In this document: positions 44,376 through 56,230 of the stretch, one piece after another
Layout: each line of letters opens with the position of its first letter
How positions within the stretch are numbered: the first letter of the stretch is position 1
Program-made: the position numbers and the translations under genes
The notes under the pieces: model-generated
Databases searched by the model: none
Seen by the model: the letters and a program-made list of their open reading frames with translations, nothing else
What the model was told of the DNA's origin: nothing
Assembly: GCF_001638985.1 (NCBI RefSeq)
Contig: NW_017265136.1
Coordinates: forward strand, 1,260,726-1,324,725
Source: Phycomyces blakesleeanus NRRL 1555(-)
Taxonomy: Eukaryota; Mucoromycota; Mucoromycetes; Mucorales; Phycomycetaceae
Direction of reading: 5' to 3'
DNA: 64,000 bases

Positions 44376-47300
44376 ATGGCTTCAGACGACGAAGACTTGG
44401 ATTGCCCTCTGTGCATGGAGGAATTTGACATTGCAGATTGTAAATTCAGGCCTTGTCCATGCGGCTACCAGGTAGGGGAACATTTCCTCTGGTAGTACTG
44501 GGATGTTCACAAGCAAAAATCTTGTGGCTCTAATATAAACATACAATTTCAACAGATTTGTCGATTCTGCTGGCATCACATAAAAACAAACCTTAATGGT
44601 CGTTGCCCGGCATGCAGACGAGCATATACTGATCAGATTGTCGAATTTGTTCCTGTGAGCGCAGAGGAGATTTTACGTAGCAAAAAGGAGAAGAAGGAAA
44701 AGGAACGCCAGCAGCGTGACATGCGAGACCCGAATAGGCGACAATTGTCTGGTATGCGAGTCGTCCAAAAAAACCTTGTATATGTTCTTGGTCTTGGTTC
44801 AAAACATGCTAGCTTAGAGGTAATAATAAATTAATATCTATAAATATATTAAAAACGATATTTAGCTTACCATGGCTTGGTCACAGAGAACTCACTCTTG
44901 TCTGTAGAACGAATTCTTTAAGAAGTATGGCAAGATCAATAAACTCGTTGTTAGCAAACGATCTGTTCCATCAGCACAGCAATCATCATCCCAGGTTTCG
45001 GTTGGTATATATGTGACCTATGCCCGGAAAGAAGATGCTGCAAAGGCAATTGCTGGACTCAATGGGGCTGTGTGTGACGGCAAGGTTATAAGGTAAATGT
45101 ATATCCATTAGGAGGACAATCAACCCTATAAAGAAAAGTGGGGGTAAATTAGTCTTTAGTGTATTCACCACTTGGGGAACAGGGCCTCGTACGGAACAAC
45201 CAAATATTGTACCTACTATTTGCGGAATATGCCATGCCCAAACCCAAATTGCATGTATTTACATGAACCAGGAGATGATGTGGACAGTTACAGCAAAGAA
45301 AATCCAGCAATTGGGTGCGTACAAGCTAATATAATTCTTATGAGAGGGCTAATATAAAAATGTATCCGTAGAACCAAGCATCCAACCGGATCAACTACCC
45401 AGACTTACCCAAACAAACGCACCGTGGCTACTGTAACAGCTACAAAACCAATAAGTGGGATCACTCTTGGTATAGCGGCAAATGCTGCCGCTGGTGCCAG
45501 CTCTAGCTCCACTGGTACCCCTAATACCATTTCTACTGCTACTGCCGGACCTTCTATTGAGGTACCGCGCAAAGCATCACCTTGGGCACCAATTCCGAAG
45601 GTTATCGCTGTGAAGCCGATCGATATTGTCAAGGAAGTACCAATGGAGCAAGACCAGGCGCATGAATTTGAAGAAGAAGAAAGACCTTCGGCTGTTTCAA
45701 AGTCTGTTCCGTCAACCTCCCTTAAAACACCTTCTACACCCAAAGCACAAAGGTCTACACCGAAAATCCCACACGCGGCACCAAAGACAGTACCTGTTGG
45801 ACCAAAAATTGTCACACCAACAAAAAGTGTCTCTGAAAATACACGAGTTGAAGATGAGAAACCGGCCCTTCCGGCTACTGCATCATGGGCAAAGGGAGTC
45901 AACTGTAGTAGTAGTACGGCCAGTCCAGATAGTATTGTTACACCCGATACATTTGGTCCATCTCTGACAGCCGCATTGACTGCCCCACAAAAACCCAAAC
46001 ATTCCCAAGCACTTCCTCGAAAGAAAGAAAAGAAACTCAAAACAAAAATGGTCCGGCTTGAAGATTTCGAAGAGGCCAAAAGAGAAGCAAAGACTGCTAT
46101 CGGTACTACTGTTAAGCCAAAATCTAAGGAATCAGAAGCCGCATGGGGTAATACCAACTTTGAGAAGATCCTTCCCAAAATTGAACCAACCGAGACCAGA
46201 AAGATTATCTATCTTGACGAGCCATCAATCGATCCTAGACTTCAAGCCGAGGGAACTGTTACATCAGTCAAACCTACTGTTCAACCAGCTGAAATTAAGG
46301 AAGAGAATGTTGTTCAGGATGATCCTAAAGAAATCTTAAAGAAACAACTTTCGGAAGAAATCAAGGAAGAGTTGCCTATTGATACAAACGAGGTCTCAAA
46401 CGAAGAATCTGTGGACACACACAGTGGTGATACTCACCCCAATGATGAGGATGCAAGCATTGGTGAGAGCTTGGACGAAAGCGCGGACGAGAGTGTGGAT
46501 ACGAGTGTGGGAATCAATAAACCTGTTGATACACCAGCTCAATCAAATGAGGAAAATGATAATATTACTCCTAATGACGACAAGAATGAGGCAGAGGAGA
46601 TGTGTGTGGATAATTTGGCCCGAGAAAACGAAGACCTTAATTATCCAAATGAACATAATTCGCCATCACAGACATTAGACGAGCCTTCTTTTACAGACTC
46701 TGAGCTTGGTCATGTTTCAGACAATGAAGCAGATCAAGAATACGAGGATAGTGAAAATGATCTCAGCATCGATGACGATATTACAAATGAACACACAACT
46801 ATCACTTACCTACCAGATACGGGTGATATTGACAACACCATACAGAATTCTCAGAGACAGACCTATAGTTCCGAAAAGGTTCAGGAAGACCTCCAAGATG
46901 ACCAGGCCACAAAGTTTGCTGGACTGGGCAAACCTATGGATACAATGGAGAATTCAACTTTATTCGTCAACCAGGACATAGCTGATCAATCCCCTGTGTC
47001 TGTATCCGACACCAACCAACCTCCATTTATTGGCAACAATAATCTCTCATTGCCAACAATGGCAAATAATAGTAATATTCGTCGTACTCCCCCTGCTGCT
47101 CCTCCAGGCTTAGCTGCTCCTCCAGATTGGTTCTCGCGTAGTTTCGATCCGTTCAACGGCCAAGATCCCTCTCTAATTGCTTCAAGGCGCCTGCAGCATT
47201 CTCAACAAATGTTGGAAGCCTCTGGATTATTCCACGGATATGGTCAACCTGTTCCCCGTTTTGGATTCTCACCTGACTTTCATGGAGGACAAACCCCTCC

Positions 47301-49260
47301 ACCATTTCCTACTCATGGTCCTCCCCCCGGTATGTTTCCCCCTCACCCTCATCAGCATCCTATCATGCGCCATTCCCCCATGGATCGACCTGATCTAATG
47401 GGTATCCCACCTATGATACCTCCATCTATCGAAAGCCCCAATTTTGCAAATTTGAGAAACGAACTACGTGGTCTGTCTGTTCAAGATGGAGCTCCGCCTG
47501 GACATATTCGTGATGATTCTGTAAAGTCTATGAGAGAAGATTTTAGAGCTCTTCTTCCGAATGTAAATATTAGCTTTGGATTGCTTCAAGACGAACTTGC
47601 CAATAGGGCAGGGAAGACACCAAAATTTGCCAAGCCCCACACACCTGCCACTGAAGAACATGTCTTTATCCGCCCATCTCCTCAGGCAAGGCATTTAGAC
47701 CAACCTGCTGGACCAGTGGATATGGGGCCCAATTCAGCACATCAATTATTTGCTGAAGGCCCTAATGCTTCTCATCCTATGCAACATAACCACAACCAAA
47801 ATCATCACAATCACAACCAAACTCAAAATCATCTCCACAACAACCAGCAATATAATCAAAATCAGCAGAATACTAACTTTTTAGCACCTCTTGATGAATT
47901 CGCTCAATTCGGACCAGAAGATCGCACACAGGACCACACATTTTTACGGTCTATGGTGCAACAACAGCCAATTCAAGGAAGTCCAAGAAATAATAATCCT
48001 ATGAACAGACAGTTTGCTCCCCCTGGCTTCTCTGATATTAGTCCTGAACACTCAGAGCCAAATGCTGATGATAACAAACGATTTGCACAACGGCAGGATC
48101 CATTCCATTCAGTTGGTGGTAGTATGCAACGACAGGATGGCTGGCAACCCCACACAGAACCTCCTCGTCAGTTGCAGCAGCAAAGACAACCTCCAATGGA
48201 ACATGTATTATCTGAAAGAGGTTATCGTGGCAGTCCTTTACGAAGCCATGAACCTGGTCCAATTTCTCAATCTACTGGCCTGCCCTTCTCAGGGGGGAAT
48301 GGTGGTAGTGGCAATGGCAGCGTTGGTAATAGTGGGATGCTACCAATGGGAAGTATGCCGCCTTCTGGAGGAATGACATCTTCTGCTGGAATGCCCATGA
48401 GACCAGAGTTTGAGAACAGGTCAATCTATGGAGAACCTGATGTCAGAAAGGAAGCTCAAAACTTTTTTGGGGAGTTCCTTCGCAAGGCTGCTACAGCACA
48501 CCCGGCCTACAACGAGAAAGAGGAAACAGGAAAAGGTATGATCCAAGATAAGAATTATATGATTATAGACGGATAGATTATATAGCCGGGGTTCGACTCT
48601 AGTCGCTGATGATGATAACCATTGATAGCATTACCATTTCAAGATCCTGCGATTATGTCCGTTCGAATAACTGAAGATTCTAACGGCCAAGAGAGTGATG
48701 TGTCAAAATCACAGAGTACATTCCTTCAGATTCTTGGTGGACAACAACCGCCGCCACCTTTGCCAAGAGATCAAGTGGAACCTCGATTTTCGATGGTCGA
48801 GCGTCATATCCAAGGTGTGCCTACTGTTTTTGGTGCTTCTGTCCATAACGAAAATTTTGGACAAGATAGTCCAAACGGTTTCAAAATGTTTATGACACCT
48901 CCTCATCCCTCATTTCACCCTCAACAAAACCAGCAACCTCAGCAACCTCAGCAACCTCAGCAACCTCAACAACTTCAACATCAACAACCTCAGCAACATC
49001 CATTACACCATCAGAATCCTATGGGACATCCTCCTCCCTTCATGGGTGGATTTGGGGAACCCCATATGGGAATGATGGGACGTATGGCTTCCATGTCTAC
49101 TCCACCTGGCATGAGAGGTCCTCCTCATCCTGGAATGATGCTTCCGCTCCACACCCAATCCCACCCTAACGATATTCCATACAGAGGTACACCATTTGGA
49201 CACATGGGCAATCTGCCGCCTGGAATATTCCCGGGTAGACCTAATGGTGAAAACCATTAG
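44376..49260 (+). CDS. NOT4: CCR4-NOT complex E3 ubiquitin ligase NOT4
   Basis: NOT4 is the ubiquitin ligase subunit of CCR4-NOT, acting in co-translational quality control and mRNA decay. The N-terminal C4C4 RING is complete (CPLCMEEF, CPCGYQICRFC, CPAC). It is followed by a coiled basic segment, an RRM (NLVYVLGLG, NEFFKKYGKINKLVV, IYVTYARKEDAAKAI) and a C3H1 zinc finger (CTYYLRNMPCPNPNC with H). After that the protein runs on for more than 1,200 residues of low-complexity sequence. This is first Ser/Thr/Pro and acidic, then Pro/Gln/Asn/His/Met-rich. Total is about 1,450 residues, more than twice yeast NOT4. Six or seven exons; the last intron is about 48537-48630. Confidence 0.94.
48931..48996 (+). 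repeat. coding tandem repeat of QPQ in NOT4
   Basis: About four near-perfect copies of the nine-base unit CAACCTCAG followed by degenerate CAA/CAG units, encoding a Gln/Pro tract in the last exon. Confidence 0.85.
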
Positions 49261-50584
49261 CTTGATATAAAAAAATAACTTGAAAATAAGATCTCCTCAA
49301 GCCATCTTCTTCTTGTACTTTTCCCTAACCTTCCCTTTCCATCACCCTTCTCAAATCCTTGTTGTTTTCTTATTGCTGTTGCTGCTGTTTTTTTGTTCTT
49401 ATCAGTACGTATATCTCTTCTCTTTCTATACATTTATATATATGTTGTTTTTCCAAGACTTTATTTTTTTAAAAAAAAAAATAACGCACACACACACACA
49501 CATCCACCCACACATACATATATATGTATATATATATTTGTTTGTTCACCTGTATAATATACACTGTTTCCAGAAAATAAAGTCGCACCATTTGGAAGTT
49601 TATGCTTAACTTTAAATGTGTTCATACCTCTTAAATTATTTATTGAGTGTACACAATGACATTAATAAGACGCCATCGTTATTGCCTTACTAGCCCTTAT
49701 AAGATTCTCTTGTTGGGACCAGTATTACTAATAGAAAAATTACACAAGAAAGGATATGAATTTGCAGTAATTTACCCACTACTATATTCTTCGACTATGC
49801 TTCTCTTGGCTTACGTACATCGAAACGCATTTGTAAGTCGCACAATCTAAAGATTTAAGTTGCATTTTTAGGATAAGAATGTTCAAAAGTATTTTTATAT
49901 TTAAACAAAAAGTAAAGTGCATATTGTATAACAAATTGGTGCTGAAATGTTTAATAGTTTATTTAATAACTTATGAATAATTTTTGGTACTTTTTATTGA
50001 AAAAGAAGATCCATTCATAGCAGCTAGTAACTCTTAAAAGTAGGTCTTGTATAGTGTTTTACCGTATATCTGACTTTTATTATTACTTAATACAGAGTGT
50101 ATTTATAAAAGTATATAATATCCTTTTTAGGGTATAGAAGCTTGATATAAAATTACTCGTTTTTCGGCCTTTTTCCCTAATATACCTCCAAGTACAGCTT
50201 TGATCACATTAAAAAAAATGCACCCCCCAAAACACGGATATTTTTTTTCCGTAGTGTTGGTCTAAAGCTTAGTGTACTAAAGATCTCAAAGAGATAGTTT
50301 CTTAATTGCATTACGAAAGGAATTGTATTTGTTGATTTGTCTGTAGGTTTTGCAATTAATTAAAGGGAAAAATAGAAAATGAAGTATGGGTCTGGTTATT
50401 TTGCCCAATATACAACTTTATATAGTTATAATATTTATGTTGGTAAATACACACAAAGAGAGAAAGAGAGCGAGAGAGATATAGTTCCCCTGAAAGTAAC
50501 GTCTAAGCGGAGATATTTTACGATATTCAAGTACAAAAGCTGTTCTTAACCAGTTAAGACAAAATACTCACTCTTTGACATCGA
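49261..50584. other. 1.3-kb intergenic region after NOT4
   Basis: NOT4 3' region with pyrimidine runs and an AC microsatellite at about 49486-49500, then a non-autonomous element at 49562-50099. AT-rich sequence leads to the next gene, with a GA-rich run near 50455-50478. The 67-codon frame at 49647-49850 lies inside the element and shows no domain. Confidence 0.6.
49562..50099. mobile_element. 538-bp non-autonomous Tc1-like element, imperfect ends
   Basis: The left end CACTGTTTCCAGAAAATAAA (49562 on) resembles CAGTGTTTCTGAAAAGCAAA at the left end of the relic at 32498. The right end, read in reverse, has an imperfect match (GACTTTTATTA...ACAGAGTG). TA flanks both ends (49560-49561 and 50100-50101). 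The right repeat is diverged, so the boundary is moderately certain. Confidence 0.5.
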
Positions 50585-51247
50585 ATGGAATTCATCCTAG
50601 CTTTGCTCTCGTTGGTAAAAACAAAAAACAATAATTATAAAAAAATAAAAAAATAAAGAGTAATTACAACCAAAGAATATGTATATATATATATTGAAAG
50701 ACGTGTAGTTTCTCAGTATTGTTTTGTGTCTTAGGCGGGTACATGGGTGTCCGTCTTGACCGCAATCCTTCTGCTCTATATTCGTTCACTACACATAGTT
50801 TATTTTGTGGTTGGCTCTGTCCTCACTGCATTCGCCGCAAAGATTCTAAAAAACGCAATTAAGCAGCCTCGTCCAAGCCACTCATCAAACGTTCGTAGTA
50901 AAATTAGCTATGGAATGCCATCGTCTCATTCCCAGGTCATTGCATTCTTTGCTGTCTACATTCATCTAGCATTTAGTGCAAATGCTATTGAGTATTCATT
51001 AGTGCGCTCAATTCTTGTCATATTTGTTCAACTCACTGCTTTTCTTGTCGCATGGTCGAGGGTTGAACTTGGACACCACAGTCTTCCTCAAGTATTGGTT
51101 GGGTCTGTACTTGGAGCTACGATAGCCTTATTATGGTACATTCTGTGGCAGGAGATTGGATCCAAATACGAAGAAAAGTTCAAGGGAGACATATTCGTTA
51201 TTGGATTCGAAAAAGCAGTATCATTAGTTTATCCTTTGTCCTATTAG
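50585..51247 (+). CDS. dolichyldiphosphatase-like PAP2 phosphatase
   Basis: Dolichyldiphosphatase (CAX4/DOLPP1) recycles dolichyl diphosphate on the lumenal side of the ER for N-glycosylation. Two exons, 50585-50614 and 50735-51247, give 180 residues. The PAP2 motifs are KNAIKQPRPS, then YGMPSSHSQ, then SRVELGHHSLPQVLVGS. The YGMPSSHSQ form and the Gln in place of the usual final Asp of motif 3 are those of dolichyldiphosphatase rather than sphingolipid or PA phosphatases. About four membrane segments are visible. The N-terminus is short: family members usually have about 40-60 more residues and an extra segment first, so an upstream exon could be missing. Confidence 0.82.
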
Positions 51248-51566
51248 AATTTCGCGGTTTAATTTATATGTATTTGGGCACCAAGTGATTTTTCTCAAAA
51301 CAAACAAAATCATTAATAAATATTTATCAACTTGTAATTATCAATAATCTTTTGGGATTTTCTTCTTTAATCTATGTAGAGGAGTTTTAGGTGCGTGCAT
51401 GGTTTCTTTAAGAGAAAAAGAAAAAGAAGAGGAAGAGGAAGAGGAAGAGGAGGGAAAGAAATATAGAAATGAAGGGATAGGCTTGTAAAAGGGAAGTCTT
51501 TTTTTGTTTTGTTTTTTGGGAGGCAAGAATACAAAAAAATAAGGAAAAAATAAAACATATATATAA
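51248..51566. other. spacer between two convergent genes
   Basis: 319 bases between the stops of the PAP2 gene and RRB1. A purine-rich run at about 51411-51460 on the plus strand is probably 3' UTR of one of them. No gene seen. Confidence 0.6.
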
Positions 51567-53526
51567 TTATGAGATGGAGATAGTCTTGAAGATATTAAAA
51601 CCAGAGTTTGATGTGCTGAGAACACATCCGGGAATCTGTCTGTGCCAATGAAGTTCCTTGATCTGAGACTGGCCCTGATGAACGAATAGAAGCTGAGGAG
51701 GAATCTCAACACCATTGCTAGTCAGTCTGCCTTCTTCTTCAGTGTCGGGCTCAACAGAGAGATCCCAGAGTGTCAACTGGTCATCATCGCCAGATACAGC
51801 CAAGACCGACTCCTCGGTAGGATGCCACTCAATTGAGGTAATGGGAGCAGTGTGCCATTTGAAAGTAGCAACTGGAGAAGGTCCTGCACCTGGCCCACTA
51901 AAAGGTAGATTATATATATATTGTTAAAAGGGAATTAGATACCCCTTTCCCCCACATTTTATACTAGATATACTTCCGTGAATCCAGACTTACCCTTTGA
52001 ACATACGAAGATCCCAGACGCTGAATACACCATCATCATGACCACTAGCAAGCAAGTAGCTTGCTTTCTTGTTCCATGTAATTACGTTTACGTCCGAACC
52101 GCTGGCACGAATGCTTACTGCAGAACGCTTTTTGTTACGAGTATCCCAGATCTTGACAGTCTGATCAGATGAACAAGAAGCAAACACATTACGTTCAGAA
52201 GGAGACCATTGGAGATCTTCAACTGAAGACTTGTGTTCTTTAAAAGCAACCGAATCGGTGTTGCATCCAGAGGCAGTAACAGTTGTATGGTAGATTAAAC
52301 CATTGTTGTCACCACTCAAAAGGCTAATAGCACAAACACACAAACAAGGTTTCGTTTAATTTCTATGTAATCCATATCCATACTTCGTGATAAACAATTA
52401 CTCACCGGCCAGTATCCAGAGGGGACCAATCAAGAGCATAACCTTCTTCACGTCCGTGGTTGTGCACAGTATAAAGAGGTTTTGCAGTCTTTGGCAGAGG
52501 AGTAGTAGGAACACTCAAGTTGTTCATATAAGGAGAGAGATCCCAAATGTGAACCTTACCAGTCTCTGACCAGGTTGCTGCAATATGATTATCCTTTTGC
52601 TGGGGCATCACTCTCAAACGGTTTACACAACCAACGTGGGGGATAGACTTATACTCCAGCACTGGATCTTCATCAAGAGCATCAGGATCCTCTTCATCGT
52701 CAGAATCTATAAAGCATATATATACAAATACATAATACACGAAAATGGTTGAGTAAACAAAGCATTCAATTGTTTGCTTGGCTGATAATGAATATACCAT
52801 GCTGTTGTGTCTTGTGGAGGTTAGACATCTTCATAACCAAAATCTCGTTGTCGCGTACACCGGGAACAGAGGTACCAGCTGCTACAAATGCAGTAGCAGG
52901 GAACTTTTTTTTTTTTACAAAAAAAGTGAATATTATGTCAATTATACAGATATATAGATGGATAACTTATTTCGATAACTATATTTCACGGTATTCAACT
53001 CACATTCTTTCGCTCGTCACCCAACTTATCCTCCAAAACATCGAAACTGAGAAAAGGCAAACGAACGTCAAGGTTGTGGAGCATTACATAGACAGACTGA
53101 TCAGCCTCCAAAACCTCACCCTCTTCCAAGGGTTGCCCCGGAAGATACAACTTCAACTCTTGCTCCTCCTCGTCTTCCTCTTTCTCGTCAACATCCATGC
53201 CTTATTATTATTAGGAAAAAAATATATATTTAGATATTCATAACCAATTAATAATTGTGTGTGTGTATTTTGAAAAAAGAAAATGCGCCGGCAGATCTAC
53301 TATTATTACTATTCTTTTTTCTTTTTTTTTTACCTTCACCAGCCTCCTCTTCTTCCTCCATGCCTTCCTCATTTTCGGACTCTTCTTCAATCTCGTCGTC
53401 CCAAGCATCCTCGAATTCACCCATGGCATTACGTTCGGCTAATTGCTTTGCATGACTTTGGTTAGCATTGTTAATTCCATTTCCATGGCCATTCAAATCA
53501 TCGTGTTCGGCCTGACGCTTTGACAT
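51567..53526 (-). CDS. RRB1: RRB1/GRWD1, glutamate-rich WD40 ribosome-assembly chaperone
   Basis: Rrb1/GRWD1 is the dedicated chaperone of ribosomal protein uL3 (Rpl3), acting in the nucleolus in 60S assembly. Six or so exons run from [13 protein letters not shown] at 53526 to [10 protein letters not shown] at 51567. The N-terminus holds two acidic tracts ([28 protein letters not shown]) and the CAF1C/H4-binding-like [16 protein letters not shown] and [21 protein letters not shown]40 repeats follow, with [65 protein letters not shown] and [20 protein letters not shown]. Length is about 480 residues, as usual. Confidence 0.94.
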
Positions 53527-55614
53527 GGTATAATTCTCTTTATATATAAAGATAAAATATAAAAATAAATCGAATAAGGAACAACCTCACAAGTGAAGCT
53601 TGGTAGACTATTTGACAAACCTTTTTTTTTTCCAGACGACAGTCAAAAATATTCGTGACTGTTTTACCAATTCTGGTGTATAAGATTTGACCTAAATTGA
53701 TGAGGCTTTCTTGACATTCAAAAGAAGAAAAATTCAAAAAGCTTATAGTTTTTGCCTATTTAGAGATATAAAAAAGGAATAGTTTATTGTAAATCACCTT
53801 ATTCATTAAAGCTACTAGAACTTTAAACACGTATTTTTATAAGAAAATAAAAAGATAAGACGATCAAGCGTATTAAATAGCAAGCTACACCCTTTTTTTT
53901 TATCAAAAAATTCATTCTTTTAAAGATCTAAGCTACAAGCTAGGATAGAAGAATAATACTTATTATCATTATAATTTTTGAATCACACTTTGAAAGATCT
54001 TTAATGCAGACCAATTCCAGTTATTTTGTGTGGCAGTACACCCTAAGAAGCTATTGTTAGGCAAGAGTAACTTGAAGGTTCATATAAATATGTATTTATT
54101 TTCAAGATATTTTCAAAGTATTTTTTGGTAAAGAAGTACAGTAGGATAAGCGGATTATCACATTTGTAAAAGAAAAATCTAAATTCCGCATTTAATTTCT
54201 TCTTAAGCTATACATATTTTATTTTAGAGTATTACATACTCTAAAGGACAGACCTATCCTATGACTTCCTAAGGTCATATGTCCTTATTATTTTACGGAC
54301 TCTATTATATAGATTAGAGATATAGTACCCTTTTCTAGTAGGCATTACCAAAAGGAGAGGGTTTTAAGCAGATTGAAACACTTTCAGAAAACACTTTCAT
54401 TCAATATCTCACATATGAAAATATGCATAAGAGTTTTTTATCAATATAGATTAATAGTTTGTCTTTTATTGATATAATATATCTTTATCAATTCCTTCAA
54501 AATTAAGTGAAAAAATAAAATAAAGTTTGTTAGTCGTTTAAAGAAAATTGACAATATTGAAATGACAAAACCATAGTATCTTTTGAGCACTTTTATCTAA
54601 ACAAACCAAAACTAAAAAAAAATTGACATGAAAATCAACTCTGTCAATAAATCAGTTGTAATAACCGGCGTGTATCAAAACCCCACTCCACTCTATACAA
54701 TTCAATATGAAAATGTGTCTCTTTTATGATATTTATGTCTTGCTACTCAATATACTTTGTCTGTTAATTTCTATTTAAAGTGTAGAAGAAAAGCTATTTG
54801 TAGTTTTTTGACAAGTTGTTTTTATGCAGAATACTGTGAGGATATATTTTGTATTATGTCAATACTTTGTTCACTCTTATTCGAATTCAAGTCATATTCT
54901 TCACTGTGAGTATGATTGCGTATGTGTATATGCGTTAACGAATGGAGGGTACGAAGCGTTCATTGATATTCAAAGTGCAAAAATGTCTGTAGATAATAAT
55001 GCTTAGTTTATAAATATACCCATATTGAACTTCTTGTATACAGTCTGTGTAAATATAATGATAATATTAATTTGTGTATTCAATTCACCGCGCATTTTCT
55101 GTGTCTCTTTCAAACACATATTTCTTCATTCCCTCTCATCTCTCTTCTTTTTTTTTACTTTTCTCTCTTTCTCTCTTTCTCTTCTCAATACATCTTTACA
55201 ATGTCCATCAGGATTAGCTAAATTAAGTAATATATCTCGTACCATCGGCATTCTCAGAAATTATTATGAGGCTTCCTTACAGACTTTATAGACAAAAACA
55301 TCATGTACAATCAAACGCGGTAATAAACACAATGATAAAGGCATACATGTTATTAGACTATATTGTATCTTTTACTTTGCTCCTTTTCATATTTATTCGA
55401 CTAGATTAATTTTTTCTTATAATTGAGCCCTCCTAATTACAACATTAACCTCTTCAATCAAGTAAAAAAAGTTTGAACGCGTATTTTTTTTATTAGAGTC
55501 AACAACAGCTTAAAAATTATTTTATTTATTTATTAAAGATATACATAAAGAAGCTATTCTATTTTATATGATTTCACTTAATGTTTTTTTTACTAATGTA
55601 AAAAAATAAAAAGC

Positions 55615-56230
55615 ATGACACCAAGTTCTTTGTCCCCGCATTACGCGGCTCAATCTCCCTCAGGACGTAAACCTGACTTGATAGCGAAGGAGGTGTGGGA
55701 ATGGTGTTAATCCGTGGCGTAAGACAACAACCGGGTTCATCCCAACTACCCTATCTCATCACTGAGAAGGGCCTGCGAACGTACCAGAGAAACCTACCAC
55801 AAAGTAGCAGGGTCCAGCGTGTTCGACTACCAAGCAACGCCGTCAGTTCCAGAGAGCTTCGAACAAGGGTTTCATGAAGAGTCGGCAGTAAACTCCACTT
55901 CCTCCCCGTCCTCCACTCAATAAACTTTCATGATGCTAACTCGGCGGCAGCTTTTTTTAAACATTGCTCGTCGCCATTGTTTCAGAAATTATACAATTAA
56001 ATTCACAATTCAGAACAATGTTGATCTGCGCCTCTAAGAATTAACTAAGAAGCTAGAGACGACGCACTTCCGCTTTTTCCTGCACAGAATGGAAAAAGAA
56101 TGTCTCCCAATCACCCATAGGTAGCGCGTCAAACTCAACTACAGGCAATCAGGGGGTACCCGTCTCCAGAGTATAAAAAAAGCTAAAGAGAAGAAAACCG
56201 TGTCGGTTGAATGGGCTTTATTTTGATATA
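55615..56230 (+). pseudogene. decayed coding relic, probably retroelement-derived
   Basis: From ATG at 55615 a frame runs 103 codons to TAA at 55921-55923, broken by two in-frame stops (55708-55710 and 55720-55722). It reads naturally as protein: HPNYPISSLRRACERTRETY, then VAGSSVFDYQATPSVPESFE. A second frame continues (NFHDANSAAAFFKHCSSPLF at about 55922-55985). The first frame then resumes (LTKKLETTHFRFFLHRMEKE) to about 56230. The GC content and codon sense differ from the surroundings. A gag or ORF1 of a retroelement is my guess; I recognise no catalytic domain and no terminal repeats. Confidence 0.45.

Noticed and set aside
45405..46178. 257-codon minus-strand open frame
   Set aside because: It is antisense to the long NOT4 exon, has no domain, and arises from the biased codon use of the real gene.
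48586..48600. tRNA B-box-like GGGTTCGACTCT inside a NOT4 intron
   Set aside because: The would-be T-stem does not pair, and no A-box or acceptor stem is found at the right distance.
52749..53243. 164-codon plus-strand open frame
   Set aside because: It runs across RRB1 exons and introns on the opposite strand; the WD40 gene explains the sequence.
55025..55291. 88-codon hydrophobic frame
   Set aside because: Made of CT-rich low-complexity DNA (Phe/Ser/Leu runs); no domain and no gene context.
55695..55877. 60-codon plus-strand frame starting MGMVLIRG
   Set aside because: The overlapping frame from 55615 reads far more like a protein; this one is its shadow.
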